DNA of 64,000 bases, from the NCBI GenBank assembly GCA_963990035.1, contig CAXDMJ010000001.1, forward strand, positions 1-64,000, read 5' to 3'. A program made the translations under genes and the position numbers. The notes beneath the pieces were generated by a model. That model was not told the DNA's origin. It was given only the letters and a program-made list of their open reading frames with translations, and made no database searches. The stretch is from MGIIb-O2 sp963990035 (GTDB lineage: Archaea; Thermoplasmatota; Poseidoniia; Poseidoniales; Thalassarchaeaceae). This document shows positions 32,338-41,650 of the stretch, piece after piece (position 1 is the stretch's first letter; each line of letters starts with the position of its first letter).

Positions 32338-35300
32338 TCAGGAGGTGGTTCTATCATCATATCGTATTGGAGATGCACTGTTGCCTCTTATCCCATCTAT
32401 CATATCATCTTCAATTTCAAAATAGTCATTTAACCAATCACCATCTGTATCCCATTTCGTAGGATCGGTTCCATCTGCTATTTGGTCACCATCGATATCT
32501 AGAAGCCACCAACCAAATACATACTCACCAAGTCCAGTATTAGGGAGATGATATTGATCACCGGCAAATCGACTGTAAGAATCCGCCCATTCACCACTGC
32601 ATAATGTTTCATCGTCAGTTGTGTCTAAATATTGATAGTCTGCATCATTATCATCAATGATTAATGCAAAGAGTTGGTCATTATTATTAATTTTATACAT
32701 TCTAAAATAGTTGGATGCTAAAGCAGAAGAACCTGAACAAGTGCCTAACAAAGACTCACGTAACTGCCACCATTCATCAACATAATTCCCTGAACAATCA
32801 TTCAAAAGAGCTTGCCGGACGAGAGTTGGCGATGATAATGTCGCATTAACTAAACCGTAATATTCTTGGAAATTATTATATTTTTGATAAACACAATTAC
32901 CACCTGAACAATTCCAACCTCCATCTTTATCGGCATCTTGACCTGCATCATCTGCATCTGTAGCATCATGAGTAAACCATACCCAATCTAATACAGGACG
33001 AGAAATAACGCCATCAGATATATCTACAGGCTTCCAATTATTTGCTGAAATTTGTTCCCATTGAACCTGTATTTTAAGATAAGATGACCAATTATCATTA
33101 GTTTCATTCCAACCCCTGTAATATTCATAGAAATCTGGCATCATATCTCCATCTGTATCATTATCAAGGGGATTTGTACCATATTTGAATACTTCTCGAC
33201 CATCACTTAGATTCATATTCTTGACATAATCCGTCACTTCCCCATTAGTAAATACAGGTTCCATCACCATAGAGTCACCATCCGAATCAGGATCTAATGG
33301 ATGTGTACCATTCTCATATTCCATTAGATTACCAAAGAATAAACCAAGTGCGCCATTACTAATTTGATTTTCTAAATTCGAAGCAGTAAACTGTCTATTT
33401 TCCCAAGTGCCTTGAGTTGCAGGGTCATCTAACCACTGCCTATCATACCAACCATCAGCATCAGGGTCATAATTAACATCGAGAGGATTTATAGGATTCA
33501 TGGACCATCTATAATCGTTAATGGGTAAATATTCACCGTATACTGAGAAGCAGTATTCCCAACCATCAGGCATACCGTCCCTATCGGAGTCGGAATCAGT
33601 AGGATCGCTTATTCCCGCTAGACTTACATTGAAATTATTTGGATTGATTTCATTAATTAATCCAGATTTTTCGGAAGCAAGTAACGATTTTGTACTAAAT
33701 GTCACATATAGTTGACTGAATGCTAGAGAATAACTCATTCCTTGTTCGTCAATGTATGCATTAACTGCATCAGCACCGTACGATACAAGTCCGGTACCAT
33801 TTGGTATACTATCTACTGCTAATTTTTTCCCAAATATTCTTGATTCGAATTCTGCTAAATTATCAAATCTTTCAGAAGGTGAGATTATTCCATCATTATT
33901 ACAATCATATGAATCATCATCAGAATCTATAAAAATATCAGTATCTGTTAGTAAATTCATTTCCCATCTATTTTCTTCAAGATTCCATTCAGTAAACCAG
34001 TACTCATATCCATCACTCATGCCATCTCGATCAGTATCTATTGAAGTAGGGTCTGATATTCCAAATAATGCTTGAAGAAGGGGTTTGGCAGAAGAACCAC
34101 CTTGCCAATCTTGGAACTGTTGTAAGGCGAGCTGAGCTCTACCTTCTTTATTGAATAATATCCTATATACTCTATTTTCTGCTTCCGATGGATCTAGGTA
34201 CTCTGCTTCTTCCCATAATCGTGGAGCATCAGGAGGAGATAAACCTCCATTGAATGGATTGTTAAGTGTTAAATTAAGTTCAACTTGGTCAGAAATACCA
34301 TCATTATCAGAATCATAATTTCCATCATTAGCTACAAGAGGATTCAATGTCCAAACATTATCAGTAGAATTCCATTTGGTAAATATTAATTCTATTCCAT
34401 CTAAAAGACCATCTCCATCAGTATCAGGATTATTTGGATCAGCAGTCATCCCAGTCAAATTGATTTGTTCTGGAGTAAGGAATGAACCAAATGAACTAGC
34501 AGATTCAGCAGATAGCCAAGGATTTGGAAGATACTCTCCTCCAAAATATAGCAAGTAGAATTGAGGTACAGTTATTAAAGAATTTATTTCAGTAAATTCT
34601 CCAGAAATAACATTGTATTCTTCCCAATTGTTCATCCCATCACCATCAGGATCACCGATTCTGTCTTGTCCATTAACAGGATTTAAACTCCAAGTGCCAT
34701 CAAATAAACTCCATCGTGCATGGAAAAATTCCCAACCATCAGGCATACCATCTGCATCTGAATCAGAATTTAGAGGATTACTCGAGCCAATATCTATCTC
34801 AGAAGTACCATTAACTAAATTATTATACGAATCAGTAGCATATTCTCCAAATGAACCCTCTGCAAAATCTTCCCAAGTATCATTGAATAACAATGTAGTG
34901 AAATTTTCTGGGAAAGGTATTCCATTATCGGTACTATCAGAGAATATTACATCAGACCTCAAATGAAATTCCATCCAATTAACAAGACTTTCTTCTAATT
35001 CCAATACTCCATTATGATTTACATCATAACCATCTCCATCTGGATTGTTTAGAGCATCTGAACCATTCATAGGATTGATACCAGCTGCATTTACAGACCA
35101 AGAACATGAATACCTAGCTTCCCAACCATCTGGAAGTGAATCCCCATCAGAATCAACATTATTTGGATCTGTCACACTCCAATTCAAAGCGGCATCTGAT
35201 GTTTCACCGTGAGATGGGAGGCCTTCTTGAGAAATCGTCGTCAGAAGGTTAGACCACTTATATTCACAGAGATTAGATAAACCATCATTATCTGCATCTG

Positions 35301-38058
35301 CATCCGCATCACTAGGATCTCTAGGGTCTAATGTCCACAGGTTCCCTCCATTGTAGACGTCACCTATCCAACGGCGGTTAGATATCTCCCATCCATCTGG
35401 CATACCATCATTATCTGTATCGATACTAGTAGGGTCGGTCGGACCATCAGTACCCCCTCCGGCACCAGAACCTAGCCAACCTTCCAAGTGAACAGCCTCA
35501 GATAATAACCCTAAATCTTCATCACAAAGATATTCATCATTTAGGTAATGACAATCGAAATTTGTAGACTCAGTAAACCAACCCCAATATTCTTCACCAT
35601 CGGTAAGGCCATCCCCATCTGTATCTATATCTCTGGGGTCAGTACCATTGAATCCATTATCGGAATTAGTAATAAATCGAAATTCATCAAGATTAGTCCA
35701 ACTTCTATCTATACCTTCACCTATTTCGGGACTGTAATGGACACCATCGGCGTCTGCATCGCGATCTCTGTCATATGGATCAGTTGGATCTAAACCATGA
35801 ATATATTCCCATCCATCAGGCATGCCATCAAGATCAGAATCAGTCGATAAAGGATCTATTGGCATTATATTCATATATCGGCCAGGTGATATACCTGCGA
35901 ATAAATGTATACCAGTAGATGATTCGAGTGTAACTAATGTACTTACTAGGCCTGGTAAATATGTTTGATTATCTGAAATACCTGTGACTCCTTGATATCC
36001 TCCATCGAGCACCCATGTTCCATCTCTTGAACCAACTATAATTTGATTATTAAGAGTAAATATAGAATGGATATCATTTGATCCAGATAACCAATTTTCT
36101 TCTTTCCACATTCTTTCAGAATCGAATGCTAGAAGAGGCATTGAAATTATTTTCTCAATATCAATTAAATGAAGACCTCCTGCGGTGCCAATCCAAGCAC
36201 CAGTAATTAATTCAAAGCTACCTGAGGAATCTTTTGGCCCTGCTGGAACTATTGTATTAACTATTGCAGATTTAGATACATTGAGTAAATCTGCCTTTCT
36301 GACAAAGTTTTCAGAATTTTCTCTATCAAATACCCACCAAGGTTCACCAGTAGAGTCTGAACCATCGGTTGTATTCCAAGCAACTAAGCCACCATCTGTA
36401 CCGATGAGTAATAATGGGCCTCGACCATCCATCTCCATGTGTAATGCAGTATTGACCCTAGCTGCATTATTTGCTAATAATTCAGATATTGAATCTAAAT
36501 AAACTGGATCACTTATTGATGAATCAGTGATAGATATTGTCCAGACTTCTTGATCAGAAAATATCATTAAATCTAAATTACTACTACCAGTATTGAGTAC
36601 AACCATTTCACTTATTGAATCGATTAATACACTAGAATCATCATTACCAATAGAAAACGCTTCAATCAATGGAACACCATTTTCTATTTCAATAATAGAA
36701 ACACCATAATTAGTAGACATTACAAGATATTCTCCAACCTCATTAGACCATTTCATCATTGATTTGAGCTCGACACCGGATGGCAACTCTTTGAGAGTAG
36801 ATAATTCATTGAATGGATCAAAGATTGTTATTCCATATTTCGAACCTATAATTAGACGATCTCTTTCATTATCTGGAATTATAGTATGTACTGAGGCGTC
36901 TACTAATTGGGGGTCGGTAGACTGATCAAAAGTTGAGAAAATATCTTCAGAATCAGATATTTCTATACTACGTAAACCAGGAGTAACTGAAATTCCTTCA
37001 TCATAATGAACCATATATTCTTCGTAATTACTGAAAGATTCACCCCAACTGGATGTGGCGACAGATGTGTCAGGTATTACGTAACCATCTCGATCTAAAT
37101 CCCATCCATCTAAGTCAGAATCGATTATAGAATCACTGGCATTTCTTGGGTCTAAACCATAGTGAACTTCCCAGCCATCAGGTATACCATCACCAGGAAC
37201 TACAAGGCCTACTGAAATAATTTCAGCCCATGAGTAATAATCAGAATCAGATTCGGTAGGGTCGCTACCAAGCCAACCATCCCCAGTGGGTCTCTCAACT
37301 ACCGATTGACAAGAACCAGATACCAGTAAATTAATCTCGCCAGAACACCAGAGCCCATCTCTCTCAGTTATCCAATCATCAGGTGCACCAAAAATATATT
37401 CTTCTGAATTTGAATAAATTTCAGTCAGATCTATGACTCCATTACGATCTACATCAAATCCATCACCGCAACCAAATGTAAAATCATAGCAGCGGTCAAT
37501 ATCTTCCCACATATCAGTAGGATCTAATGGATCGAACCAAAGACAGTTCCAAGCGCTTGTTGTGTTAAGATATCCCAAACCACCTTCCGTACACATATAG
37601 ATTTCATAACCATCAGGCAGACCGTCTCCATCTGTATCTGCAACTCTAGGGTCGAGCCATTCACGGAATCCAGAATCACTTAATTCCGCTGGTTTACCTG
37701 TTAAAGCAACTCGATCTGTGAAACATTTATCCAAGGTATAGGGCCAACAATATTCCAGCAGAGCACTGGCACCATCATTATCATGGTCTGACATATTATC
37801 AGTCCCATTCTTTGAATCTAAACCAGAAATCAACAATATTTCTGAACCTGTATCGTACAGAATATCCTCACCAAATAATACTGATTCATGAAAGTCAGGT
37901 ATTCTATCACCATCTTCATCAGTTACTGGAGGTCCTCCACCAGCAGCCTCTCCAGGGTTAGTATTCTCTACCGGAGCCTGAGGGCGAGTTTGAGAAACGA
38001 AGGCTAAACTAGAGAGAATTAATACTGTCATAAGTAGAGCTGTTTGTTTACGTCTCAT
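32338..38058 (-). CDS. Giant secreted thrombospondin type 3 repeat protein
   Basis: 1906 residues with a signal peptide (MRRKQTALLMTVLI..., 1-27). Dozens of calcium-binding motifs of the form D-x-D-x-DGMPDGWE or DADADNDG are spaced through the chain, mostly 60-110 residues apart, separated by aromatic-rich spacers. Residues about 386-733 lack these motifs and look like a beta-propeller-type region (LIIGSKYGITIFDP, LLIGTDGGLVAW, GSRDGTWVLDG). No C-terminal membrane helix or sorting motif is visible, so attachment must be indirect or the protein is released. The likely role is a rigid, Ca2+-stabilised adhesin or surface fibre. GAGGT lies about 6-10 bases before the ATG. A paralogue lies at the right edge of the window. 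Confidence 0.88.
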   Translation of the reverse strand: MRRKQTALLMTVLILSSLAFVSQTRPQAPVENTNPGEAAGGGPPVTDEDGDRIPDFHESVLFGEDILYDTGSEILLISGLDSKNGTDNMSDHDNDGASALLEYCWPYTLDKCFTDRVALTGKPAELSDSGFREWLDPRVADTDGDGLPDGYEIYMCTEGGLGYLNTTSAWNCLWFDPLDPTDMWEDIDRCYDFTFGCGDGFDVDRNGVIDLTEIYSNSEEYIFGAPDDWITERDGLWCSGEINLLVSGSCQSVVERPTGDGWLGSDPTESDSDYYSWAEIISVGLVVPGDGIPDGWEVHYGLDPRNASDSIIDSDLDGWDLDRDGYVIPDTSVATSSWGESFSNYEEYMVHYDEGISVTPGLRSIEISDSEDIFSTFDQSTDPQLVDASVHTIIPDNERDRLIIGSKYGITIFDPFNELSTLKELPSGVELKSMMKWSNEVGEYLVMSTNYGVSIIEIENGVPLIEAFSIGNDDSSVLIDSISEMVVLNTGSSNLDLMIFSDQEVWTISITDSSISDPVYLDSISELLANNAARVNTALHMEMDGRGPLLLIGTDGGLVAWNTTDGSDSTGEPWWVFDRENSENFVRKADLLNVSKSAIVNTIVPAGPKDSSGSFELITGAWIGTAGGLHLIDIEKIISMPLLAFDSERMWKEENWLSGSNDIHSIFTLNNQIIVGSRDGTWVLDGGYQGVTGISDNQTYLPGLVSTLVTLESSTGIHLFAGISPGRYMNIMPIDPLSTDSDLDGMPDGWEYIHGLDPTDPYDRDRDADADGVHYSPEIGEGIDRSWTNLDEFRFITNSDNGFNGTDPRDIDTDGDGLTDGEEYWGWFTESTNFDCHYLNDEYLCDEDLGLLSEAVHLEGWLGSGAGGGTDGPTDPTSIDTDNDGMPDGWEISNRRWIGDVYNGGNLWTLDPRDPSDADADADNDGLSNLCEYKWSNLLTTISQEGLPSHGETSDAALNWSVTDPNNVDSDGDSLPDGWEARYSCSWSVNAAGINPMNGSDALNNPDGDGYDVNHNGVLELEESLVNWMEFHLRSDVIFSDSTDNGIPFPENFTTLLFNDTWEDFAEGSFGEYATDSYNNLVNGTSEIDIGSSNPLNSDSDADGMPDGWEFFHARWSLFDGTWSLNPVNGQDRIGDPDGDGMNNWEEYNVISGEFTEINSLITVPQFYLLYFGGEYLPNPWLSAESASSFGSFLTPEQINLTGMTADPNNPDTDGDGLLDGIELIFTKWNSTDNVWTLNPLVANDGNYDSDNDGISDQVELNLTLNNPFNGGLSPPDAPRLWEEAEYLDPSEAENRVYRILFNKEGRAQLALQQFQDWQGGSSAKPLLQALFGISDPTSIDTDRDGMSDGYEYWFTEWNLEENRWEMNLLTDTDIFIDSDDDSYDCNNDGIISPSERFDNLAEFESRIFGKKLAVDSIPNGTGLVSYGADAVNAYIDEQGMSYSLAFSQLYVTFSTKSLLASEKSGLINEINPNNFNVSLAGISDPTDSDSDRDGMPDGWEYCFSVYGEYLPINDYRWSMNPINPLDVNYDPDADGWYDRQWLDDPATQGTWENRQFTASNLENQISNGALGLFFGNLMEYENGTHPLDPDSDGDSMVMEPVFTNGEVTDYVKNMNLSDGREVFKYGTNPLDNDTDGDMMPDFYEYYRGWNETNDNWSSYLKIQVQWEQISANNWKPVDISDGVISRPVLDWVWFTHDATDADDAGQDADKDGGWNCSGGNCVYQKYNNFQEYYGLVNATLSSPTLVRQALLNDCSGNYVDEWWQLRESLLGTCSGSSALASNYFRMYKINNNDQLFALIIDDNDADYQYLDTTDDETLCSGEWADSYSRFAGDQYHLPNTGLGEYVFGWWLLDIDGDQIADGTDPTKWDTDGDWLNDYFEIEDDMIDGIRGNSASPIRYDDRTTS

Positions 38059-38233
38059 GCTATGACCTCGTCTTAACTACCCTTAGCGACTTTCACGCAT
38101 TTATGACCATGATGGAGCGTCGTTCGGACAAGAACACATAAATCGGACAATACGGAATAAGATTTACCATATTAAAACGAGCATGATTCTTCTTGGAAAA
38201 CAGATTGATTGAAGGACTAAACATATCCCCCTT

Positions 38234-39055
38234 ATGACGATTGAGATGGGATTAGAGATAACTCACTTAGGTTCAGGGAGTAGGGGGAACGCAACACTTT
38301 TAGTTTCGAATGATTCAAAAATTCTTATTGATTGTGGATTCTCACTAAAACAAACTGAATTAAGATTATCAAGGATAGATGTAGACCCAAAAACTATTGA
38401 TGCAATAATTGTAACTCATCACCATGGAGATCATTCAAAATCGGCTCTAAGAGCATCAGAGAAATGGGGAGCTAAACTATACTCAAATACAGAAACAGCA
38501 ATAAAAATGGGATGGAATCCAATCTCAGAATGTAGAACATTTGCAGATTTAGAAAGATTAGAGATAAGCGATAATCTCAGTATCTTACCGATTCCTGTAC
38601 CTCATGATGATGCAGAAAATATTGCACTAATTGTAAGCAATGGTAAAGGGATTAGAGCAGGATTCGTCACTGATTTGGGAGAAGCCACTGTAGAATTGAA
38701 AAGACATCTGAAAGGATGTTCGCACATATCTATTGAAGCAAATTATGACCATCAAAAATTAATGCAAGGGCCATATCCAGATTCATTGAAAAGAAGAATC
38801 ACGGGTAGAGGAGGGCATTTGTCGAATAGCCAAACTGCAGAAATAATTAGTGAAATTCTAACTCCAAATTTAAAAACTATAGTTTTATGTCATTTGTCGG
38901 ATAAGAATAATGCTCCTCACATAGCAGAAAGTGAAGTTTTAATGCAAATATCAGATGATTTTGAAGGGTCGATATTTATTTCTGGTCAAGATGGGCCTGA
39001 TTTTAAAATAATTGCTGGTAAAAATAATTTTAAGAAAGTTGGAGATAATAAGTAA
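38234..39055 (+). CDS. YycJ/WalJ-like metallo-beta-lactamase-fold hydrolase
   Basis: 273 residues. GSGSRGN near residue 13 and the metal motif THHHGDH (His62, His64, Asp66, His67) identify the MBL fold. The later EANYDHQKLMQGPYP and GRGGHLSN blocks match the YycJ/WalJ branch. These are presumed phosphodiesterases or nucleases; a 5'-3' exonuclease role is described for relatives. The family's usual HEHSDH is HHHGDH here, keeping all ligands. A start at codon 6 (38249) is possible. Its TAA abuts the stop of the convergent STAND gene. Confidence 0.85.
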   Translation: MTIEMGLEITHLGSGSRGNATLLVSNDSKILIDCGFSLKQTELRLSRIDVDPKTIDAIIVTHHHGDHSKSALRASEKWGAKLYSNTETAIKMGWNPISECRTFADLERLEISDNLSILPIPVPHDDAENIALIVSNGKGIRAGFVTDLGEATVELKRHLKGCSHISIEANYDHQKLMQGPYPDSLKRRITGRGGHLSNSQTAEIISEILTPNLKTIVLCHLSDKNNAPHIAESEVLMQISDDFEGSIFISGQDGPDFKIIAGKNNFKKVGDNK

Positions 39056-41590
39056 TCATCTATGTCCCATGACAACTCGATGAACTGAATTTTGGACTTC
39101 TTTCATTCGATCATTAGCCCCTAATTCTCTAAATACAGATAATGCTTTTTGTAGATAATCCATTCTTTGTGAACGATCTGTCTCAACCTCTCCTAAACGT
39201 GCTAAGAGTTCTCCTTTCAGGAGACGGAAATCATTAGCGTCAGCCAGAGCAAGTCCCTCCAAATAATGTTCAGAAGCCTCTTCTTTCCTACCAGCATCAC
39301 TAAGAACTTGGCCAAGTAACATTTCAACCTCTACTGCGCTATGGGGATCTGCCTGTTCAGAGAGTATTTCTAAAGCACCAGAATAATGTAACATTGCTAA
39401 GTCATTATCTTTTATTCTAGCATAATATCTACCCAACACTGCTCTTGCTCTTGCGTGTAAAGTATCTTGACCATTATTTTGGGTTTCATCATGAGCCAAC
39501 ATTGCATGATCTCTTGCACGATCTAATTCACCCATTTCTAAAAAGGCAGAAGCAAGTCTGATTCGCGAATCACATAATTCAGGATTATTCTCAGATTCTA
39601 ATAACTGTTCGACATTACTGTAAACTTCGAGTGCATGCCTAGTATCTCTACGACGACGAAATATATACCCCATATTATTATAAGATCTGGCAGCAGATAC
39701 TGCATCTCTGGAACTTATTTGGATTTCAAGAGCCTGACGGTGTAACTCCAAAGCATCATCCATCGCACCCCTCTTAACTGCTATATCTGCACGAGATGAA
39801 AGTAATCTAGCAAGTTCCTTATTCTGTTTATTTTTACGCGCAGTGGGTATTGCCAGATCATATTCTTTCACTGCATCATCCCATCTACCTTGGATAGATA
39901 AAATATCACCTCTGAGCTCTCTGACAATAACCCATGATTTCGAGTCAAAACCATCTCTATCTAACGCCCTTAGTATGCCTAATAATTCAGTATGACCTGC
40001 TTTGACTAATGTATGACCCTCGATTGATAATACCTTAGTTAATTCATCAATCTGATTAGAATTATGAAGGTGATGAATGAACTCTATCCTATCAGTAGCG
40101 CTAGTTTTGCGGTTTCTGTACCAATTGACAGCATTACTATGCAACTCTTGACGTAAATTTTGCTCCATTGACAATACTAAAAATTCACGAACTAGGTCAT
40201 GTACATCATAATTTTCGCTATCAGCTTGTCGTGCTAGCCCTTTTTCAACTAGTTCATCTAAAAGATCAATGGCAGCATCTAGTTCACTGAGAGCATCTAA
40301 AGGCATAGGTTCTCTAAAAACTGCAATTGCACCAAGAAGTCTTTTTTGAGATCCTGATAATCTACTAAAAATTTCTTTCTCAACAAATTTCTCTAAAGTC
40401 GAATGGAATGTACCCCCTACGCTACCTCGATTAATCAATTCTAATACCAATGGGTGGCCCCGTGATAGTGAATAAATATGAAGAAAATCAGGAGAAGTTA
40501 TATCTGGCATAGATGAAAGTATTTGTTTACTAGATTCTTTATCTAAACCATCTAGTGGCATTACTAATGTTAAGATTTTACCTTCAGAATCTTTCTCAGG
40601 AACTACCATTCTAAAAGATCTAGAAAACATTACTAAACCAACCTGGTCAAGATTAGGTATTTTCATGCAAATACCTCTCAATATTGTAATTAAAGTTTCA
40701 TCACCGACTTTATGTAAATCATCAATAACAATCAAACTAGGCGAATTAACTAAGCCTTTTATTATCAGATCAATTGCCACATTAGGTTGAGGGATTGAAG
40801 TTCCAGCTAAATAGTCGGATAAATCATTTGAACCCATTGTAGACTGCCATTCAGCAGTAGCTTCAAGGAATGACCTAGAACCTTCCCAATCTTGACAACG
40901 ATGAAATAATAGATTTCTTTCATGAGTAAATCTCTCTAGTATTTTACCTGCTAATGCAGTTTTGCCAATTCCAGCAATTCCGGGCACAAGTATAGATGAA
41001 GATCTTGCTTCGAGTAAGTTAACCATATCATCAACTTCTTTCTGCCGACCATAGAATTTCCTAGTCCTTGGTAGATCATTAAATGAGGTTACTAACTGTT
41101 TTTCAATATGTTTAGATAGGTCTCGCTCGATTAATTCGGCTGAAAGTATCGATAAATCTACACTGCCATTATCATCAATATATCTTAAAATATCAACATG
41201 CCGAAGTGGTAAATCAGTTAATTCTAATGCATTAACAAGTGATACGTTTTCTACACGACCATCTGAATATTTGAGACGTACTGGTTGGGTACTAACTTTA
41301 TCCCAAATGCCATTAGCAACTTTAATTCCGTCATCAGTTAAAAAATATGCTTTTCTTTTTCTTGAGACACCTGTGACATGAGCCTGTTTTTCTATGAGAA
41401 GACCCTGCTCCCTCATACCTGAAATTGCTCTAGGGACATTAGAACGCGCTATTGCTACAGCATTAGCTATCCCCATTTGTGAAAGAGCGAAGGGGACTTC
41501 TACTCTTCCTGCATGTTCTACATAATCTCTGAGATGCAATAGAATCCTTTCTTGGACACCAGGACGAGGGGCCACTGACATGCTACTCAT
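39056..41590 (-). CDS. Winged-helix / STAND NTPase / TPR regulator
   Basis: About 844 residues. Numbered from the open frame (six codons upstream), residues 17-100 form a MarR-like winged helix (AISGMREQGLLIE, KRKAYFLTDDG). A STAND/NB-ARC-type NTPase starts FYGRQKEVDDM (185-195), with Walker A GIAGIGKT (210-217) and Walker B SLIVIDDLH near 292-300. At least six TPR-like helical hairpins fill about 540-850 (for example LELHRQALEIQ, YNNMGYIFRRR). The plan resembles MalT/AfsR-type transcription regulators, in which the repeats sense a ligand or partner. The open frame begins at a TTG (41608); ATG 41590 is the first good start. It follows the surface protein gene by about 60 bp, so it may be co-transcribed with it. 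Confidence 0.82.
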   Translation of the reverse strand: MSSMSVAPRPGVQERILLHLRDYVEHAGRVEVPFALSQMGIANAVAIARSNVPRAISGMREQGLLIEKQAHVTGVSRKRKAYFLTDDGIKVANGIWDKVSTQPVRLKYSDGRVENVSLVNALELTDLPLRHVDILRYIDDNGSVDLSILSAELIERDLSKHIEKQLVTSFNDLPRTRKFYGRQKEVDDMVNLLEARSSSILVPGIAGIGKTALAGKILERFTHERNLLFHRCQDWEGSRSFLEATAEWQSTMGSNDLSDYLAGTSIPQPNVAIDLIIKGLVNSPSLIVIDDLHKVGDETLITILRGICMKIPNLDQVGLVMFSRSFRMVVPEKDSEGKILTLVMPLDGLDKESSKQILSSMPDITSPDFLHIYSLSRGHPLVLELINRGSVGGTFHSTLEKFVEKEIFSRLSGSQKRLLGAIAVFREPMPLDALSELDAAIDLLDELVEKGLARQADSENYDVHDLVREFLVLSMEQNLRQELHSNAVNWYRNRKTSATDRIEFIHHLHNSNQIDELTKVLSIEGHTLVKAGHTELLGILRALDRDGFDSKSWVIVRELRGDILSIQGRWDDAVKEYDLAIPTARKNKQNKELARLLSSRADIAVKRGAMDDALELHRQALEIQISSRDAVSAARSYNNMGYIFRRRRDTRHALEVYSNVEQLLESENNPELCDSRIRLASAFLEMGELDRARDHAMLAHDETQNNGQDTLHARARAVLGRYYARIKDNDLAMLHYSGALEILSEQADPHSAVEVEMLLGQVLSDAGRKEEASEHYLEGLALADANDFRLLKGELLARLGEVETDRSQRMDYLQKALSVFRELGANDRMKEVQNSVHRVVMGHR

Positions 41591-41650
41591 GGAGTCAGCA
41601 ATCTGCAATACCTCATGAAGTTTCGCTGGTCAAGTTCGGCAATTAAGTCA

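Noticed and set aside
32338..38058. Short near-identical DNA repeats that could be taken for a CRISPR or tandem array
   Set aside because: They are irregularly spaced, vary at third positions, and encode the TSP3 motif in one continuous frame. No CRISPR-type repeat-spacer regularity or cas gene is present.
38059..38233. Possible RNA gene in the 175-bp divergent gap
   Set aside because: No stable stem or tRNA signature is seen; it holds only TATA-like stretches and a GAGGT before the minus-strand gene.
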